Assembly: GCA_040382095.1 (NCBI GenBank)
Contig: JBEIGB010000001.1
Span: 62,001-126,000 of the forward strand
Origin: JADJPL01 sp040382095
GTDB lineage: Bacteria > Bacteroidota > Bacteroidia > Chitinophagales > Saprospiraceae
Length of the DNA stretch: 64,000 nt
Direction: 5' to 3'
Shown piece after piece: positions 52,773 to 62,600 of the stretch. The position numbers were made by a program, and so were the translations under genes. How positions within the stretch are numbered: the first letter of the stretch is position 1; each line of letters begins with the position of its first letter. The notes under the pieces were generated by a model. The model was not told where the DNA came from. It searched no databases and worked only from the letters and a program-made list of their open reading frames with translations.

Positions 52773-54299
52773 ATGAAGACCGGGCTACGACAACGACAAG
52801 TTCAGCTACAAAAACTGTCCCCGCAGCAGATACAACTGATGAAGCTGCTGCAGGTGCCGACGGTGCTGCTCGAGCAGCGGATCAAGGAGGAGTTGGAGAT
52901 TAATCCGGTGCTTGAGGAGGGCGAGGACCAGGAGATGGATGAATTTTCGGGGGAGGAAACAGAGGCCGCGGGGGAATCAGAGGAATCTGAGGATAGCATG
53001 GAAGAAAACCGGGAAATTGAGGATTATGTGAACGATTACATGGATGTGGGGGAAGATGGGGATAGTTATAAAACGCAAGGGGAGCAGGGGTATGTGGAGG
53101 AGGAGGAACGCCAGGCGCCAATGGCCGTAGAGCGGTCATTTCACGAGTATCTTGATCAGCAGCTTGGGTTGATGGAATTTGGTGCGCCGGAGGAGATTGA
53201 AATTGCGAAACAGATTATCGGCAGTATTGACGACGACGGCTATCTTCGCCGCGAGCCTGTTTCGATAGCTGACGACCTGTTGTTCACCAGGAACATGAAT
53301 GTTGAGGAGGATGATATTTTGAGGGTATTGAAAAAAATCCAGCGGCTTGACCCGCCTGGGGTGGGGGCCAGGGATTTGCAAGAATGCCTGTTGATTCAGT
53401 TGAACAATCTCGTCGAAGTATCTTCAGGAACAGGGGATGACGCGGCACTTCAGTTACTACACCTGGCTCAGCGGGTTGTAAGCAGGTATTTTGAAGCTTT
53501 TTCAAAAAAGCACTATGAAAAACTACAGCGTAGTTTAGGGATTGGGGAGGATCATCTTAAAAGTGTTATCCGGTTGATTTTAAAGCTGAATCCCAAGCCA
53601 TCGAGTGCGTATGTTGGTGACCAATCTTCGGTATATGCGCAGTACATCATTCCGGATTTTGTAGTATATAACCGCGACGGTGAATTAGAGCTGACCCTTA
53701 ACGCGCGCAACGCTCCTGATCTTAGGGTGAGTGAGTATTTCAAGGAAATGCTGCGCAATTATGTGGAGCGCAAAAGAAAGCATTTGTTGAGCAGACAAGA
53801 AAAAGAGGCTGCGCACTTTATCAAGCAAAAAATTGAAGCTGCCCGCTGGTTTATTGATGCCATTCGGCAGCGCCACGAAACCATGTTTAAGGCGATGTAC
53901 GCGGTTTTACAGTTGCAAAAGGAATATTTTCTTACCGGGGATGAAAAGAAAATCCGCCCCATGATCCTTCAGGATATTTCCGATCTGACCGGATTGGATG
54001 TTTCTACAGTTTCCCGGGTAGCGAACAGCAAGTTTGTACAGACGGAATATGGTACGAGGCGGCTGAAGGAGTTTTTTTCTGAGGCGATGCAAAATAGCGA
54101 AGGGGAGGAAGTATCTACGCTGGAAGTCAAACAGATACTGACAGAGCTGATTGGGAGTGAGCAAAAGCGCAATCCGCTTTCCGATGACCGGCTTACCCAG
54201 CTTTTACAGGAGAAGGGCTACAACATAGCACGCCGGACGGTAGCAAAATACCGCGATCAGCTCAATATCCCGAAAGCCAGTCTCAGGAAAGTCATATAA
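52773..54299 (+). CDS. rpoN: RNA polymerase sigma-54 factor
   Basis: This sigma factor directs polymerase to -24/-12 promoters and needs an enhancer-binding ATPase. The 508-residue product has the Gln/Leu-rich region I (RQVQLQKLSPQQIQLMKLLQ), an acidic spacer (about 45-110), the core-binding region and a helix-turn-helix part (DISDLTGLDVSTVSRVANSK). The RpoN box ARRTVAKYR is at 486-494. The acidic region II is long, rich in E and D. No bacterial enhancer-binding protein is encoded nearby. Confidence 0.96.
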   Translation: MKTGLRQRQVQLQKLSPQQIQLMKLLQVPTVLLEQRIKEELEINPVLEEGEDQEMDEFSGEETEAAGESEESEDSMEENREIEDYVNDYMDVGEDGDSYKTQGEQGYVEEEERQAPMAVERSFHEYLDQQLGLMEFGAPEEIEIAKQIIGSIDDDGYLRREPVSIADDLLFTRNMNVEEDDILRVLKKIQRLDPPGVGARDLQECLLIQLNNLVEVSSGTGDDAALQLLHLAQRVVSRYFEAFSKKHYEKLQRSLGIGEDHLKSVIRLILKLNPKPSSAYVGDQSSVYAQYIIPDFVVYNRDGELELTLNARNAPDLRVSEYFKEMLRNYVERKRKHLLSRQEKEAAHFIKQKIEAARWFIDAIRQRHETMFKAMYAVLQLQKEYFLTGDEKKIRPMILQDISDLTGLDVSTVSRVANSKFVQTEYGTRRLKEFFSEAMQNSEGEEVSTLEVKQILTELIGSEQKRNPLSDDRLTQLLQEKGYNIARRTVAKYRDQLNIPKASLRKVI

Positions 54300-54320
54300 C
54301 CGACCTATTTGCGGGGATAT

Positions 54321-55502
54321 TCAAAGACTTTCGAGTGCTTGAAGGATAGTCTGGCAAACCCACAGGATTTCGGTTTCCTGGATAATCAGGGGTGGGGCGA
54401 TACGCAGGGAGCGGTCGTTAAACAGGAACCAGTCTATTAATATACCTTTTTCCATACAGAAAGCGATAGTACGACGCACGTGTTCGAAGGATGACAGTTC
54501 TACTGCGATGAGGAGGCCGGCGCTGCGTACATTGAGGATTTGAGGGTGTTGGAGTTGGGAGCGGAATAGGGCTTCTTTGCGTTTAACCGCTGCGATCAGG
54601 TCAGTGGCGAGCAGGGTTTCGAGGGTAGCGAGAGCTGCGGCACTATTTACGGGATGGCCTCCGAAGGTGGTGATATGCCCGAGTATAGGATTTTCGCTTA
54701 GGGAGCGCATGATTTTATTCGGTGCGATAAAGGCGCCGATGGGCATTCCGCCGCCCATACCCTTGGCGAGCAAGAGGATATCCGGGTGTACGCCGTATTG
54801 TTCGAAAGCAAAAAGGGAACCTGTTCGGCCATACCCTGTCTGGATTTCGTCAAAGATGAGCAGGGCGCCGGTTTCGTCGCATCGTTTGCGAAGTGCTTTG
54901 AGGTAGCCTGGTGCGGGTGTACGCACGCCCCATTCTGCTTGTACAGGTTCGACAATTACGGCGGCGGTGTGGGTATTGATTTGGTGAAGGCAGTAAAAAC
55001 AGTTGAAATCAATATGCCGGATACCGGGCAGCAGCGGGTAGAAAGACTGGGTAAAATCAGTTGGCCACATCAGGCTTGCAGCACCTTGGGTACTGCCATG
55101 GTAGGCGAATTTGCAGGAGATAATTTCTGCGCGGCCGGTGAATCTTTTGGCGAGTTTCATGGCGCCCTCCGTTGCTTCTGTACCTGAATTGACCAGATAG
55201 ACATTGTCGAGGTGTTGGGGCAGTTGGTCACAGAGCAGTGCGGCGAGCTTAGTAGAAGGTTCGAGGATCATTTCCCCATAGACCATTACATGGAGATACT
55301 TGTCCAGCTGTGCCTGGATAGCTGAGATTACGGCGGGGTGGCGGTGTCCTATGGAGCTCACGCCAATTCCTGAGATAAGGTCGAGGATGCGTTTTCCTTC
55401 AGGGGTGAACAGCCATATTCCCTCTGCGCGCCCGATTTCGACGAGCAGAGGGAATGGACTGGTTTGAGCGGCATGTGCCAGGAATAATTGGCGAAGCTGC
55501 AT
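54321..55502 (-). CDS. Class III aminotransferase (acetylornithine/ornithine type)
   Basis: This 393-residue PLP enzyme has NSGTEATEGAMKLAKR for the phosphate contact, D218 in LLIFDEIQTGYGRTG, and the Schiff-base K247 in LLLAKGMGGGMPIGAF. The group includes acetylornithine, 4-aminobutyrate and glutamate-semialdehyde enzymes. The specific substrate cannot be read from these motifs. No arginine genes are adjacent. It lies 15 bases after the DUF4175 gene on the same strand and may be its downstream partner by position only. Confidence 0.85.
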   Translation of the reverse strand: MQLRQLFLAHAAQTSPFPLLVEIGRAEGIWLFTPEGKRILDLISGIGVSSIGHRHPAVISAIQAQLDKYLHVMVYGEMILEPSTKLAALLCDQLPQHLDNVYLVNSGTEATEGAMKLAKRFTGRAEIISCKFAYHGSTQGAASLMWPTDFTQSFYPLLPGIRHIDFNCFYCLHQINTHTAAVIVEPVQAEWGVRTPAPGYLKALRKRCDETGALLIFDEIQTGYGRTGSLFAFEQYGVHPDILLLAKGMGGGMPIGAFIAPNKIMRSLSENPILGHITTFGGHPVNSAAALATLETLLATDLIAAVKRKEALFRSQLQHPQILNVRSAGLLIAVELSSFEHVRRTIAFCMEKGILIDWFLFNDRSLRIAPPLIIQETEILWVCQTILQALESL

Positions 55503-55517
55503 GAGGTTGGCGACGCC

Positions 55518-58500
55518 TTATTTTGAACCTTGGGAAGGGCTGGCCCCTTTGAGCGTATTGAAATAGTTTTCCACCAGGTTTTTATAGTAAGGTTTGAGGT
55601 TTGGGGACACTGTTTTGAACTGTTCGATTTCTGCTTTGCGTTGGCGGATATATTCTTCCAGTGCGGGGGGCATTTTGCGTTGCATTTCGCCTGCGGTTTC
55701 GGATTTGCGTTTTTCGTCAAACTCTTGCTGGCGTTCGGCGTTTTCGTGTTCCAGTAAACGGGAGAGGATATCCTGCTGGCGCTTAATCATTTCGTTAGTG
55801 AGGCGTTTATTGACCAGGTCAATTTCTGTTTTATCCATTTGGTCAATCAGTTCTTTCAAGTCTTTATTGGATCCCTTGCCTTGTTGTTGAAGCTGGCGTT
55901 GTTTTTCCTGCAGGGCTTTGCGCAGAGCGGCTTGTCTGGCGGCCATCTGGGCGAAATCTTTAGCCGAGGGGTTTTGGCCTTGTTTATCCATTTGCTGGCG
56001 CATTTGCTGCATTTGTCCATTGAGTTGTTGTTGCCCCTGGGAGATTTTATCCTGGGGTTGTTTTCCGCTTTGATTGGGTTTGCCGCACATTTGGGATCCG
56101 GACATCATCATGGACATTTGCTGTTGCATCTGGTTCATGGTTTCGCTGAGCATGAGGGCCAGGTCGTTGAGGTTTTTCATGGTTCTTTGCTGGTGGTCGG
56201 CGGCCTGGAATTTTCGGCGTTCCTCGAGATCATCAAGGCTGGCGGACATATTTTCCACGATATCGGTAACTTTTCCTGTCACGAAGGATTCGATTTGGAA
56301 CACGCGTTTTGCGAGGGCCTGGAGGCTATCCTGTACGATGCGGAAGTCGTCTTTGATTTTGAATTGTTCCTGGACGAGGCTAACATACCGAGGCGTATTG
56401 ATCTCGGATTTTTCCAGTTTTTTGATCAGGGCTTCCTGGTCGAAAGAGAGGCCGACGAGGTTTTCCAGTAATTGGCGCAGGGCCTGCATATCCTCCATCA
56501 TTTGTTCCATTTGCTGGGACTGCATTTTGGAATTCATGTTATTGGCCATTTCTTTCATTTTTTGCGCGGCATTTTTCTGGGACTGGGCGGCTTTTTGGTT
56601 TTGATTTTGGTTGAGGTTCATTTTACTTTCGTTGATATCCCGTTGGATATCCTTCATGTCCTCTTTATTATCGCCTAAGTCCTGGGGTTTTTCGAGCGAT
56701 TCGTTTTTCTTTTCGATATTGTCCATCTGTTCTTTGAGCTCCTGGAAATCATTATTGATATCTTCCTGTTTTTCCATGAGTTTCTCTTTCATGTCTTCCT
56801 CGGCATTTTGGGTTTCCTTGCTGAGTTTTTCCTGTTGTTCGGCGAGGTCCTGGAGTTTGTCTATGGCATTTTTCATTTCCTGTTCCAGTTCCATTTGTTT
56901 GAATAGTTCCATGAGGCGTTCGAGGTCCATTTCGACTTGTTTGTCGCGGGACTCCATTTTTTGCATCATATCGAGGGCCTGGTCTTTTTCCATTTTTTGG
57001 AGGAGTTCTTCGAGTTGTTCCATGAGCTTTTGGAGTTCTTCGTTCATGGTTTCGTCCATCATTTTTTGGAGCTGGTCTTGTTTTTCCTGGGTTTGTTCAT
57101 CGTTTTGAGTAAACTGCTCCTGATTTTCGAGATTTTCGTTGAAAGCTTCCTTTGCTTTTTCGATTTCTTGTTGCAGTTGTTTTTGGCGTTCCAGGAGTTT
57201 TTCGAGTTCTTTTCGGGTTTGCCAGTTGATTTCTTTTTCCTGGAGCAGTTTTTCCCGCAATTTTTTCATTTGTTGCTGGACTTTTCGGGATTCTGCCAGG
57301 GCGCTCTGGAGATTATCTTTGATTTGCTGGTCGTTTTTTTCGGCCATTGCTTCAAAGGCTTTAAGGGTTGGCATTGCATAGACCATGATATTGGTGCGGG
57401 AGGATTTCGGGCCATTGACTGCGTCATTATCGAAGACCTCGAAGTAATAGGAGACCTCATCACCCGGGGCGAGGGTAAGCTGATTGAGGTCGAAGGAATA
57501 TTGGAAGCTGGCTTGTTTTGCATTAGGGCGTGCGAGGGGCACGGTAATCAGCTCGCCCTGTGGTTTTTCGGCAGGTTTGATGCGATAATTGAAGGAAATA
57601 TTGCGGAGGCCATAATCATCTGCGCTTTCTCCGGCAAAGAATTGTACCCGGCTATTGGTGCTGTCCACAAAGCGTTCTGCGCTGATGGTGGGGTATTGGT
57701 CTGGGATAACAGTAATAGAATAGCTCACAGAATCACCTTTAGGTACATCCTGGTTGATAAAAAACAGGTGGTAAGCTTCACTTCGGTTGACTTTTTTACC
57801 GAAGCTGAACAGATCGGTGGCAAAGCGTTTTGCATATTGGATTGTCGTTCCAAGCGAGAACTTCAAACGCACTTCATCGGTATGCAGCGCTTTGAACGCC
57901 CAGTTGACCTGGGTGCCTTCCGGGACAATCAGGTCGCCGACATTTTCCAGTCTTTCATCTTTTTTGCCGGTGTAGTCGGGGTAGTTGAGTTCGACTTCAA
58001 AAGTGGCGAGATTAGGTTTTCGCAGTACTTTGAGGGTATATTTTCTGGAAAATACTCCTGCTGCGACGAGGCGAAACGAAACGTCGTTCTGAACATTTTT
58101 GAAGAGGTAGGAGAAAGCGGCGGCATTTTCTTTGTTCAGCCGGTAGCGATAGTCGTCAATTTCGATATATGCTTCATTGGGAAGCTGGTCGCCCTCAATT
58201 TGGACATTGAGGTTGAAATCCTCGTATTGGATAACCTGGAGGTTGGATGTTTCAAGGTTAAAACCGAAGGGGGCAGGCCGGAAGAACTCTCTGGAGTTAT
58301 TAATGAGGCGATAGGTACTTTCCTGTATAACACTTGGGGCTGCAAACAGCAGCACCATCAGGACGAGCAGGGGGGGGAGGGCAAAGCGCAGATATTTTTT
58401 ATTTTGCGCGAGGTCAATTGCCGCTTTGAAAGGCACCGGGCGGATTTCCTCGGATTTTTGATTGATACTCGCCAGGATCAGTGCTGCGTTGTCTGAAGCG

Positions 58501-58874
58501 CTGGCTTGTTGTTGTAACTGCAGGATATTGAGGAGTTTATCCTTTACATCGAGGAAGTGGTTTCCGATAATTACCGCAGCTTGCTCGTGGCTGATGACCT
58601 TGCCGAGGCGAAAATACCTGAACAGAGGGTCAAGTACCCAGCCACCAAGTGCGAGGGCGCTGATTCCCAAAGAGGAATAAACCATGGACATCCTTACCGG
58701 TGGAGAGAAATAAAAGAAATATTCGAGGACGCTATTGGCCAGGAATAAGGCCAGAACAAGGCCTGTGGTGTAAAGTGCGCCACGGAGGAGTTTGTTCAGA
58801 TAATATTTTCGGATGAATTGATCCAGTTTCCCGATGAGTAACTGATAGTTTTCCTGTGCCTTCATATTTGACAT
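55518..58874 (-). CDS. DUF4175 giant membrane coiled-coil protein
   Basis: This 1118-residue protein has transmembrane segments near 35-55, 60-80 and 165-185. A beta-rich periplasmic part (about 200-520) follows, then a very long Q/E/K/M-rich coiled coil (about 530-1090). It matches DUF4175, a Bacteroidota family of unknown function. The Q- and M-rich blocks such as QMQQQMSMMMSG are low-complexity. Two start codons fit: ATG 58874 and ATG 58865. The coding bias is strong enough to create a 519-codon mirror frame on the opposite strand, which I do not regard as a gene. Confidence 0.82.
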   Translation of the reverse strand: MSNMKAQENYQLLIGKLDQFIRKYYLNKLLRGALYTTGLVLALFLANSVLEYFFYFSPPVRMSMVYSSLGISALALGGWVLDPLFRYFRLGKVISHEQAAVIIGNHFLDVKDKLLNILQLQQQASASDNAALILASINQKSEEIRPVPFKAAIDLAQNKKYLRFALPPLLVLMVLLFAAPSVIQESTYRLINNSREFFRPAPFGFNLETSNLQVIQYEDFNLNVQIEGDQLPNEAYIEIDDYRYRLNKENAAAFSYLFKNVQNDVSFRLVAAGVFSRKYTLKVLRKPNLATFEVELNYPDYTGKKDERLENVGDLIVPEGTQVNWAFKALHTDEVRLKFSLGTTIQYAKRFATDLFSFGKKVNRSEAYHLFFINQDVPKGDSVSYSITVIPDQYPTISAERFVDSTNSRVQFFAGESADDYGLRNISFNYRIKPAEKPQGELITVPLARPNAKQASFQYSFDLNQLTLAPGDEVSYYFEVFDNDAVNGPKSSRTNIMVYAMPTLKAFEAMAEKNDQQIKDNLQSALAESRKVQQQMKKLREKLLQEKEINWQTRKELEKLLERQKQLQQEIEKAKEAFNENLENQEQFTQNDEQTQEKQDQLQKMMDETMNEELQKLMEQLEELLQKMEKDQALDMMQKMESRDKQVEMDLERLMELFKQMELEQEMKNAIDKLQDLAEQQEKLSKETQNAEEDMKEKLMEKQEDINNDFQELKEQMDNIEKKNESLEKPQDLGDNKEDMKDIQRDINESKMNLNQNQNQKAAQSQKNAAQKMKEMANNMNSKMQSQQMEQMMEDMQALRQLLENLVGLSFDQEALIKKLEKSEINTPRYVSLVQEQFKIKDDFRIVQDSLQALAKRVFQIESFVTGKVTDIVENMSASLDDLEERRKFQAADHQQRTMKNLNDLALMLSETMNQMQQQMSMMMSGSQMCGKPNQSGKQPQDKISQGQQQLNGQMQQMRQQMDKQGQNPSAKDFAQMAARQAALRKALQEKQRQLQQQGKGSNKDLKELIDQMDKTEIDLVNKRLTNEMIKRQQDILSRLLEHENAERQQEFDEKRKSETAGEMQRKMPPALEEYIRQRKAEIEQFKTVSPNLKPYYKNLVENYFNTLKGASPSQGSK

Positions 58875-58941
58875 ACCATTTTGCGGATAAAGAATGGCCG
58901 GATCATAAAGGACCCGGCGTAGCCTGGCAAAGCCGCAATGT

Positions 58942-59006
58942 GGGGTTGTGTAAAAAGTCCCTTTCCCTCGCTGTAGAAGGCGGCGGGATACTTTTCACAC
59001 AACCTC
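58942..59006. repeat. Dispersed inverted repeat, copy B
   Basis: GGGGTTGTGTAAAAAGTCCC (58942-58961) is identical to the 20-mer in copy A at 15.3 kb. The right arm CTTTTCACACAACCTC (58991-59006) is complementary at 14 of 16 positions, with two G-T pairs possible. It lies between the DUF4175 start and the M1 aminopeptidase stop. Confidence 0.7.
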
Positions 59007-59106
59007 GTATGGGCCGGCCATAAAATTCAACAAATTTGCAGTATTATTTCGAGAGGTTTAGTTAAGTGCTTAAGCCACCCGGCATTTAGGCATTCTATAA
59101 TAACGA

Positions 59107-61791
59107 TCAATCCCTTGGATTAAGTTCAAACTGGAGGTAAATTGCCTTGAGGTCTTCGTTAGGCTCAAAAAATTTTATTTCATCAATAGCTTTACTAATG
59201 TTGGCGACTTTAGCTTCCAGGCTTGCCCTTATTTGGGTATCGCGGGAATTGTTGGCCTCTTTGCGATAGGCATTGCGCATATCGTTGAGGGCCCTTGTAG
59301 CGCCGAGCCTTCTCCACGGGTTTTGGGTGATATCCAGTGCGAGGGATTTCAGGATTTGGGCGGCGTTATCAGCGGTCGCGCTACCGAGCGAGAAAGCAAA
59401 TTCCTGGTAATTGGAAATAAACTGGATGGCATTGAACGCATTGAGTTTGCGCAGGTTTTTTTCAAAGAAGGGGATTAGGTCGGGATTGTTGCTTAATTTA
59501 TAGATTTCACTGATAGCGAGGATAATGTCCTCGCTTTTTTCGTTTTCCAGGCGTGTGGCAGCCTGAATTCCAGCTTGGGGATCCGTTTGGTGCAGTATTT
59601 CCAGGGCAATGGCGAGTACGCTGTAAGCAGAATCGTTATTCATTGCTTCAATAGCCGTTTCCTGGGATTTGGCGATATCGAATTGTGTTAATTTTAGTAA
59701 AGCCTGTGCTCTGACTTCGGCGTGGGGGTCTTGCGTAGCGAGTTTTTGCAGTATTTCCGGTATATTGGGCATTGAGCCTTTCTGAAGTCCTTCGAGTGCG
59801 GTTGCGCGGAGGCCCCAGTGCCGGTCCTTTAAGGCGGCAGGGTACAGCCGGGGAAGCTGGGTGCTTTCTTTTTGTGTAAGCCGGCGGAGAGCATCGAAAC
59901 GATCGAGCAATTGGGTGCTGTTGAGGAACTGGAAGACGAGCTGTTCATCAGTCAGATTGTCCCGGAATTCCCCGAGCAGTGTGCGCTCGCTGTCGAAGAC
60001 GATCAAGTCAGGTTTTTGGCTACATTTGAAGCTAAACTTTTGTACCCGTTGGTTGATCCGTACCGGGTATCTCTGCACCATTCCACCGGAAAAGACGGCG
60101 ATGGTCACCGGGAGTTCAAAAATAGCGGGATAGCGGTCGGGGTTTTGGGATTGTTCCACGTACACGGTTGCTTCTCCTTTCTGGGCGTCGAAGCCATAAG
60201 TGATGTTCAGTTCCGGATGTCCGGGGCTAAAGTACCACTGGTTGAAGAACCAGTTGAGGTCTTCGCCGCTCACTTCTTCAAAAGCGAGGCGGAGCTGATG
60301 CGCCTCTACGGTTTTGAAAGCATTTTGGGTGAGGTATAAGTTCAAAGCAGAGAAGAAGGCCTCGTCGCCCAGGTAATTGCGCAACATGTGTAGGATAGCC
60401 CCACCTTTATTATAGCTATGGGCATCGAACATTTCTTCATTGTCTTCGTATCCAAAGTGGATGAGCGGATGTAGCTGGTCGGGGCTCGTTTGCAGATATC
60501 CCTGCCATTCCTGAAAGAGGTGGAAGTCTGCTTCGTCCTTACCATATTTATGTTCCAGCCAGAGGTATTCGCTGTAATTGGCGAAGCCTTCATTCATGGT
60601 AAGGTTGGCCCAGCTTTCGCAGGTGACGAAGTTTCCGAACCAATGATGTATCAATTCGTGGGCAACGATTTTATCGTTATGGTCGTCAATAAGTTCTCTG
60701 CGGTGTTTTTGTACAAATTCCCCGAATACGGCGGCGGTAGTATTCTCCATGGCACCGGAGACATAATCCCGCACCACAATCTGAGCGTATTTTTGCCAGG
60801 GATAGTCAATGCCCAGCTTTTGGGAAAAGAAATCGAGCATTTCCGGTGTGTGTGCGAAGATATACCGGGCAGATTCGGCGTATTCCGGCTCGACGTAATA
60901 GGCGACCTCTTTTCCTTTCCAGGAATCTTTGATGACGGCATATTCGCCAACGGCCAGCATAAAGAGATAGGGGGCATGAGGTTGATCCATTTTCCAGTAA
61001 TCTGTACGGGTGCCGTCGGGATTATCGGTCGAATTCACCAGGATACCATTAGATAGAGTGGCGAAGCGCTTAGGTACGGTGAGGAGCATTTCCTGAGTAG
61101 AGCGTTCGTTGGGTTTGTCTATGGTCGGAAACCAACGCGAATTCCATTCCGTTTCCCCCTGTGTCCAGATTTGGGTTGGTTTATCGGGTTCTTCGCCTCT
61201 GGGGTTTATGAAAAAGAGGCCCTGATTAGAAGTAATTGCAGCGCTGCCACCTGTTGCGGAGGGTTTTGCTGCATATTCGACGAGGATAGAATATCGCTGG
61301 TCCCGGGTAAAGGTTTTTCCCAGTTCAATAACCAGGTTTTTCCCATCGTAGGTGTACGGCAGGTCAGTATTTTCCCCGGCAAACGTGACTTTATTTAACT
61401 GGAAATCTTTCGCATCGAGGGTAAGGGTACGGACGGGATGGAAAAAAGGTTTAAACTCCAGCACAGCCTTTCCGATAACCATTTCCTGTTGGAAATCGAA
61501 ACGTAGTTCGAGGCGGGTATGGAGGAGGTCATTTTCCCTTGTATGACTGGGGTTATAGGGATTGATGGAGTATTCATCTGCGCGTTTGAGACTGGCCGGT
61601 TTATCCGCTTCGACGAAAAGGGTGTCTAAGTCCACTTTTTCTTTATTGCCAGCTATTTTTCCATCCTGGGCTATTTTGCCCGTAGAGGAACAGGCATGGA
61701 GGACCATAGCAAAAGCCAGGATAGATATGGCAGGACGAAATCGTTGGGGCTGTGGAGTGACGTGGAGCATGGATGAAAGTTTTTGGTTCAT
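59107..61791 (-). CDS. M1 family aminopeptidase with HEAT-like C-terminal region, lipoprotein
   Basis: This 894-residue protein has a lipobox-like VLHAC (Cys34). The M1 domain has GAMEN (346-350), zinc site HELIH (378-382) and E401 in NEGFANYSEYLW; the classical GAMEN predicts true aminopeptidase activity. After ~600 the protein consists of helical HEAT-like repeats (DPHAEVRAQALLKL and similar). It is expected at the outer membrane or in the periplasm, where it could trim peptides for nutrition. A 29-base gap separates it from the hydrolase gene upstream. Confidence 0.92.
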   Translation of the reverse strand: MNQKLSSMLHVTPQPQRFRPAISILAFAMVLHACSSTGKIAQDGKIAGNKEKVDLDTLFVEADKPASLKRADEYSINPYNPSHTRENDLLHTRLELRFDFQQEMVIGKAVLEFKPFFHPVRTLTLDAKDFQLNKVTFAGENTDLPYTYDGKNLVIELGKTFTRDQRYSILVEYAAKPSATGGSAAITSNQGLFFINPRGEEPDKPTQIWTQGETEWNSRWFPTIDKPNERSTQEMLLTVPKRFATLSNGILVNSTDNPDGTRTDYWKMDQPHAPYLFMLAVGEYAVIKDSWKGKEVAYYVEPEYAESARYIFAHTPEMLDFFSQKLGIDYPWQKYAQIVVRDYVSGAMENTTAAVFGEFVQKHRRELIDDHNDKIVAHELIHHWFGNFVTCESWANLTMNEGFANYSEYLWLEHKYGKDEADFHLFQEWQGYLQTSPDQLHPLIHFGYEDNEEMFDAHSYNKGGAILHMLRNYLGDEAFFSALNLYLTQNAFKTVEAHQLRLAFEEVSGEDLNWFFNQWYFSPGHPELNITYGFDAQKGEATVYVEQSQNPDRYPAIFELPVTIAVFSGGMVQRYPVRINQRVQKFSFKCSQKPDLIVFDSERTLLGEFRDNLTDEQLVFQFLNSTQLLDRFDALRRLTQKESTQLPRLYPAALKDRHWGLRATALEGLQKGSMPNIPEILQKLATQDPHAEVRAQALLKLTQFDIAKSQETAIEAMNNDSAYSVLAIALEILHQTDPQAGIQAATRLENEKSEDIILAISEIYKLSNNPDLIPFFEKNLRKLNAFNAIQFISNYQEFAFSLGSATADNAAQILKSLALDITQNPWRRLGATRALNDMRNAYRKEANNSRDTQIRASLEAKVANISKAIDEIKFFEPNEDLKAIYLQFELNPRD

Positions 61792-61820
61792 TAGGGTTGG
61801 GCATCCTTCATCAACATATA

Positions 61821-62600
61821 CTATGCCGTGATTGCTGTCAGTGAGGACTTCTCCAGGAAATTCGCCAGATATTCATTGAAGGTTTCGGGGTGCTCCATCA
61901 TCGGCGCGTGGCCGCATTGGTCTATGAAAATAAGGGTAGCATTAGGGATGAGTTCTTTGAATTTTTCGCCGACAAACGGAGGGGTGATGGTGTCTTGCTT
62001 GCCCCAGACGAGTAAAGTAGGCACTTTGATGAGATGGAGTTTGTCTGCCAGGTTATGACGAATAGCAGATTTGGCGGTAGTGATAATCCTGATCGCCTTG
62101 TTCCGGTCGTTGACGGTGGAAAAGACCTCATCAATGAGTTCCTGGGAGGCTACGGCAGGATCATAAAAGGTGCTTTCCGTTTTTTCTTTGATAAATTGAT
62201 AGTTGTTCCTCGGAGGGAAGCTGGAACCCATACTGTTTTCAAATAAACCGGAGCTTCCCGTCAAAATTATGGAGGCAATATGTTCGGGATGGGCAAGAGC
62301 ATAGAGAATGGCAATATGGCCGCCGAGGGAATTGCCTAATAGGTGGACTTTGTCGAATTTTTTTAATTCTACGAATTCAGCGACATGTTCTACCAGGCCG
62401 GAAACGGAAACTTTTCTGAGCGGAAGCTCAAAAATAGGCAGGATGGGAACTACTACGTTGTATTTTCCCGCGAACCGTTGCAATATGCCTTCAAAGTTAC
62501 TCAAGGCGCCAAATAAACCGTGCAGTAGGAGGAGTACTTCCCCACCGGGGGTCGTTTCGATATACTTGAAGTTACCATCTGTGGTAATTGCGTACTTCAT
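61821..62600 (-). CDS. Alpha/beta hydrolase
   Basis: This 259-residue protein has an alpha/beta-hydrolase fold: the oxyanion loop LLHGLFGALSNF, the nucleophile elbow GNSLGGHIA with Ser as nucleophile, and the catalytic histidine in QCGHAPMMEHPETFN. VWGKQDTITPP carries the acid residue. The group includes MhpC-like C-C hydrolases, esterases and haloperoxidase-like enzymes, and the substrate is unknown. It precedes the M1 aminopeptidase and is probably co-transcribed. A TATTTTTG (62643-62636) upstream fits a -7 element. Confidence 0.85.
   Translation of the reverse strand: MKYAITTDGNFKYIETTPGGEVLLLLHGLFGALSNFEGILQRFAGKYNVVVPILPIFELPLRKVSVSGLVEHVAEFVELKKFDKVHLLGNSLGGHIAILYALAHPEHIASIILTGSSGLFENSMGSSFPPRNNYQFIKEKTESTFYDPAVASQELIDEVFSTVNDRNKAIRIITTAKSAIRHNLADKLHLIKVPTLLVWGKQDTITPPFVGEKFKELIPNATLIFIDQCGHAPMMEHPETFNEYLANFLEKSSLTAITA

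Noticed and set aside
56937..58496. 519-codon open frame on + opposite the DUF4175 gene
   Set aside because: It mirrors a strongly biased Q/E/K-rich gene; its product is a Phe/Leu-rich string with no domain, start signal or neighbour logic. The minus-strand DUF4175 gene explains the region.
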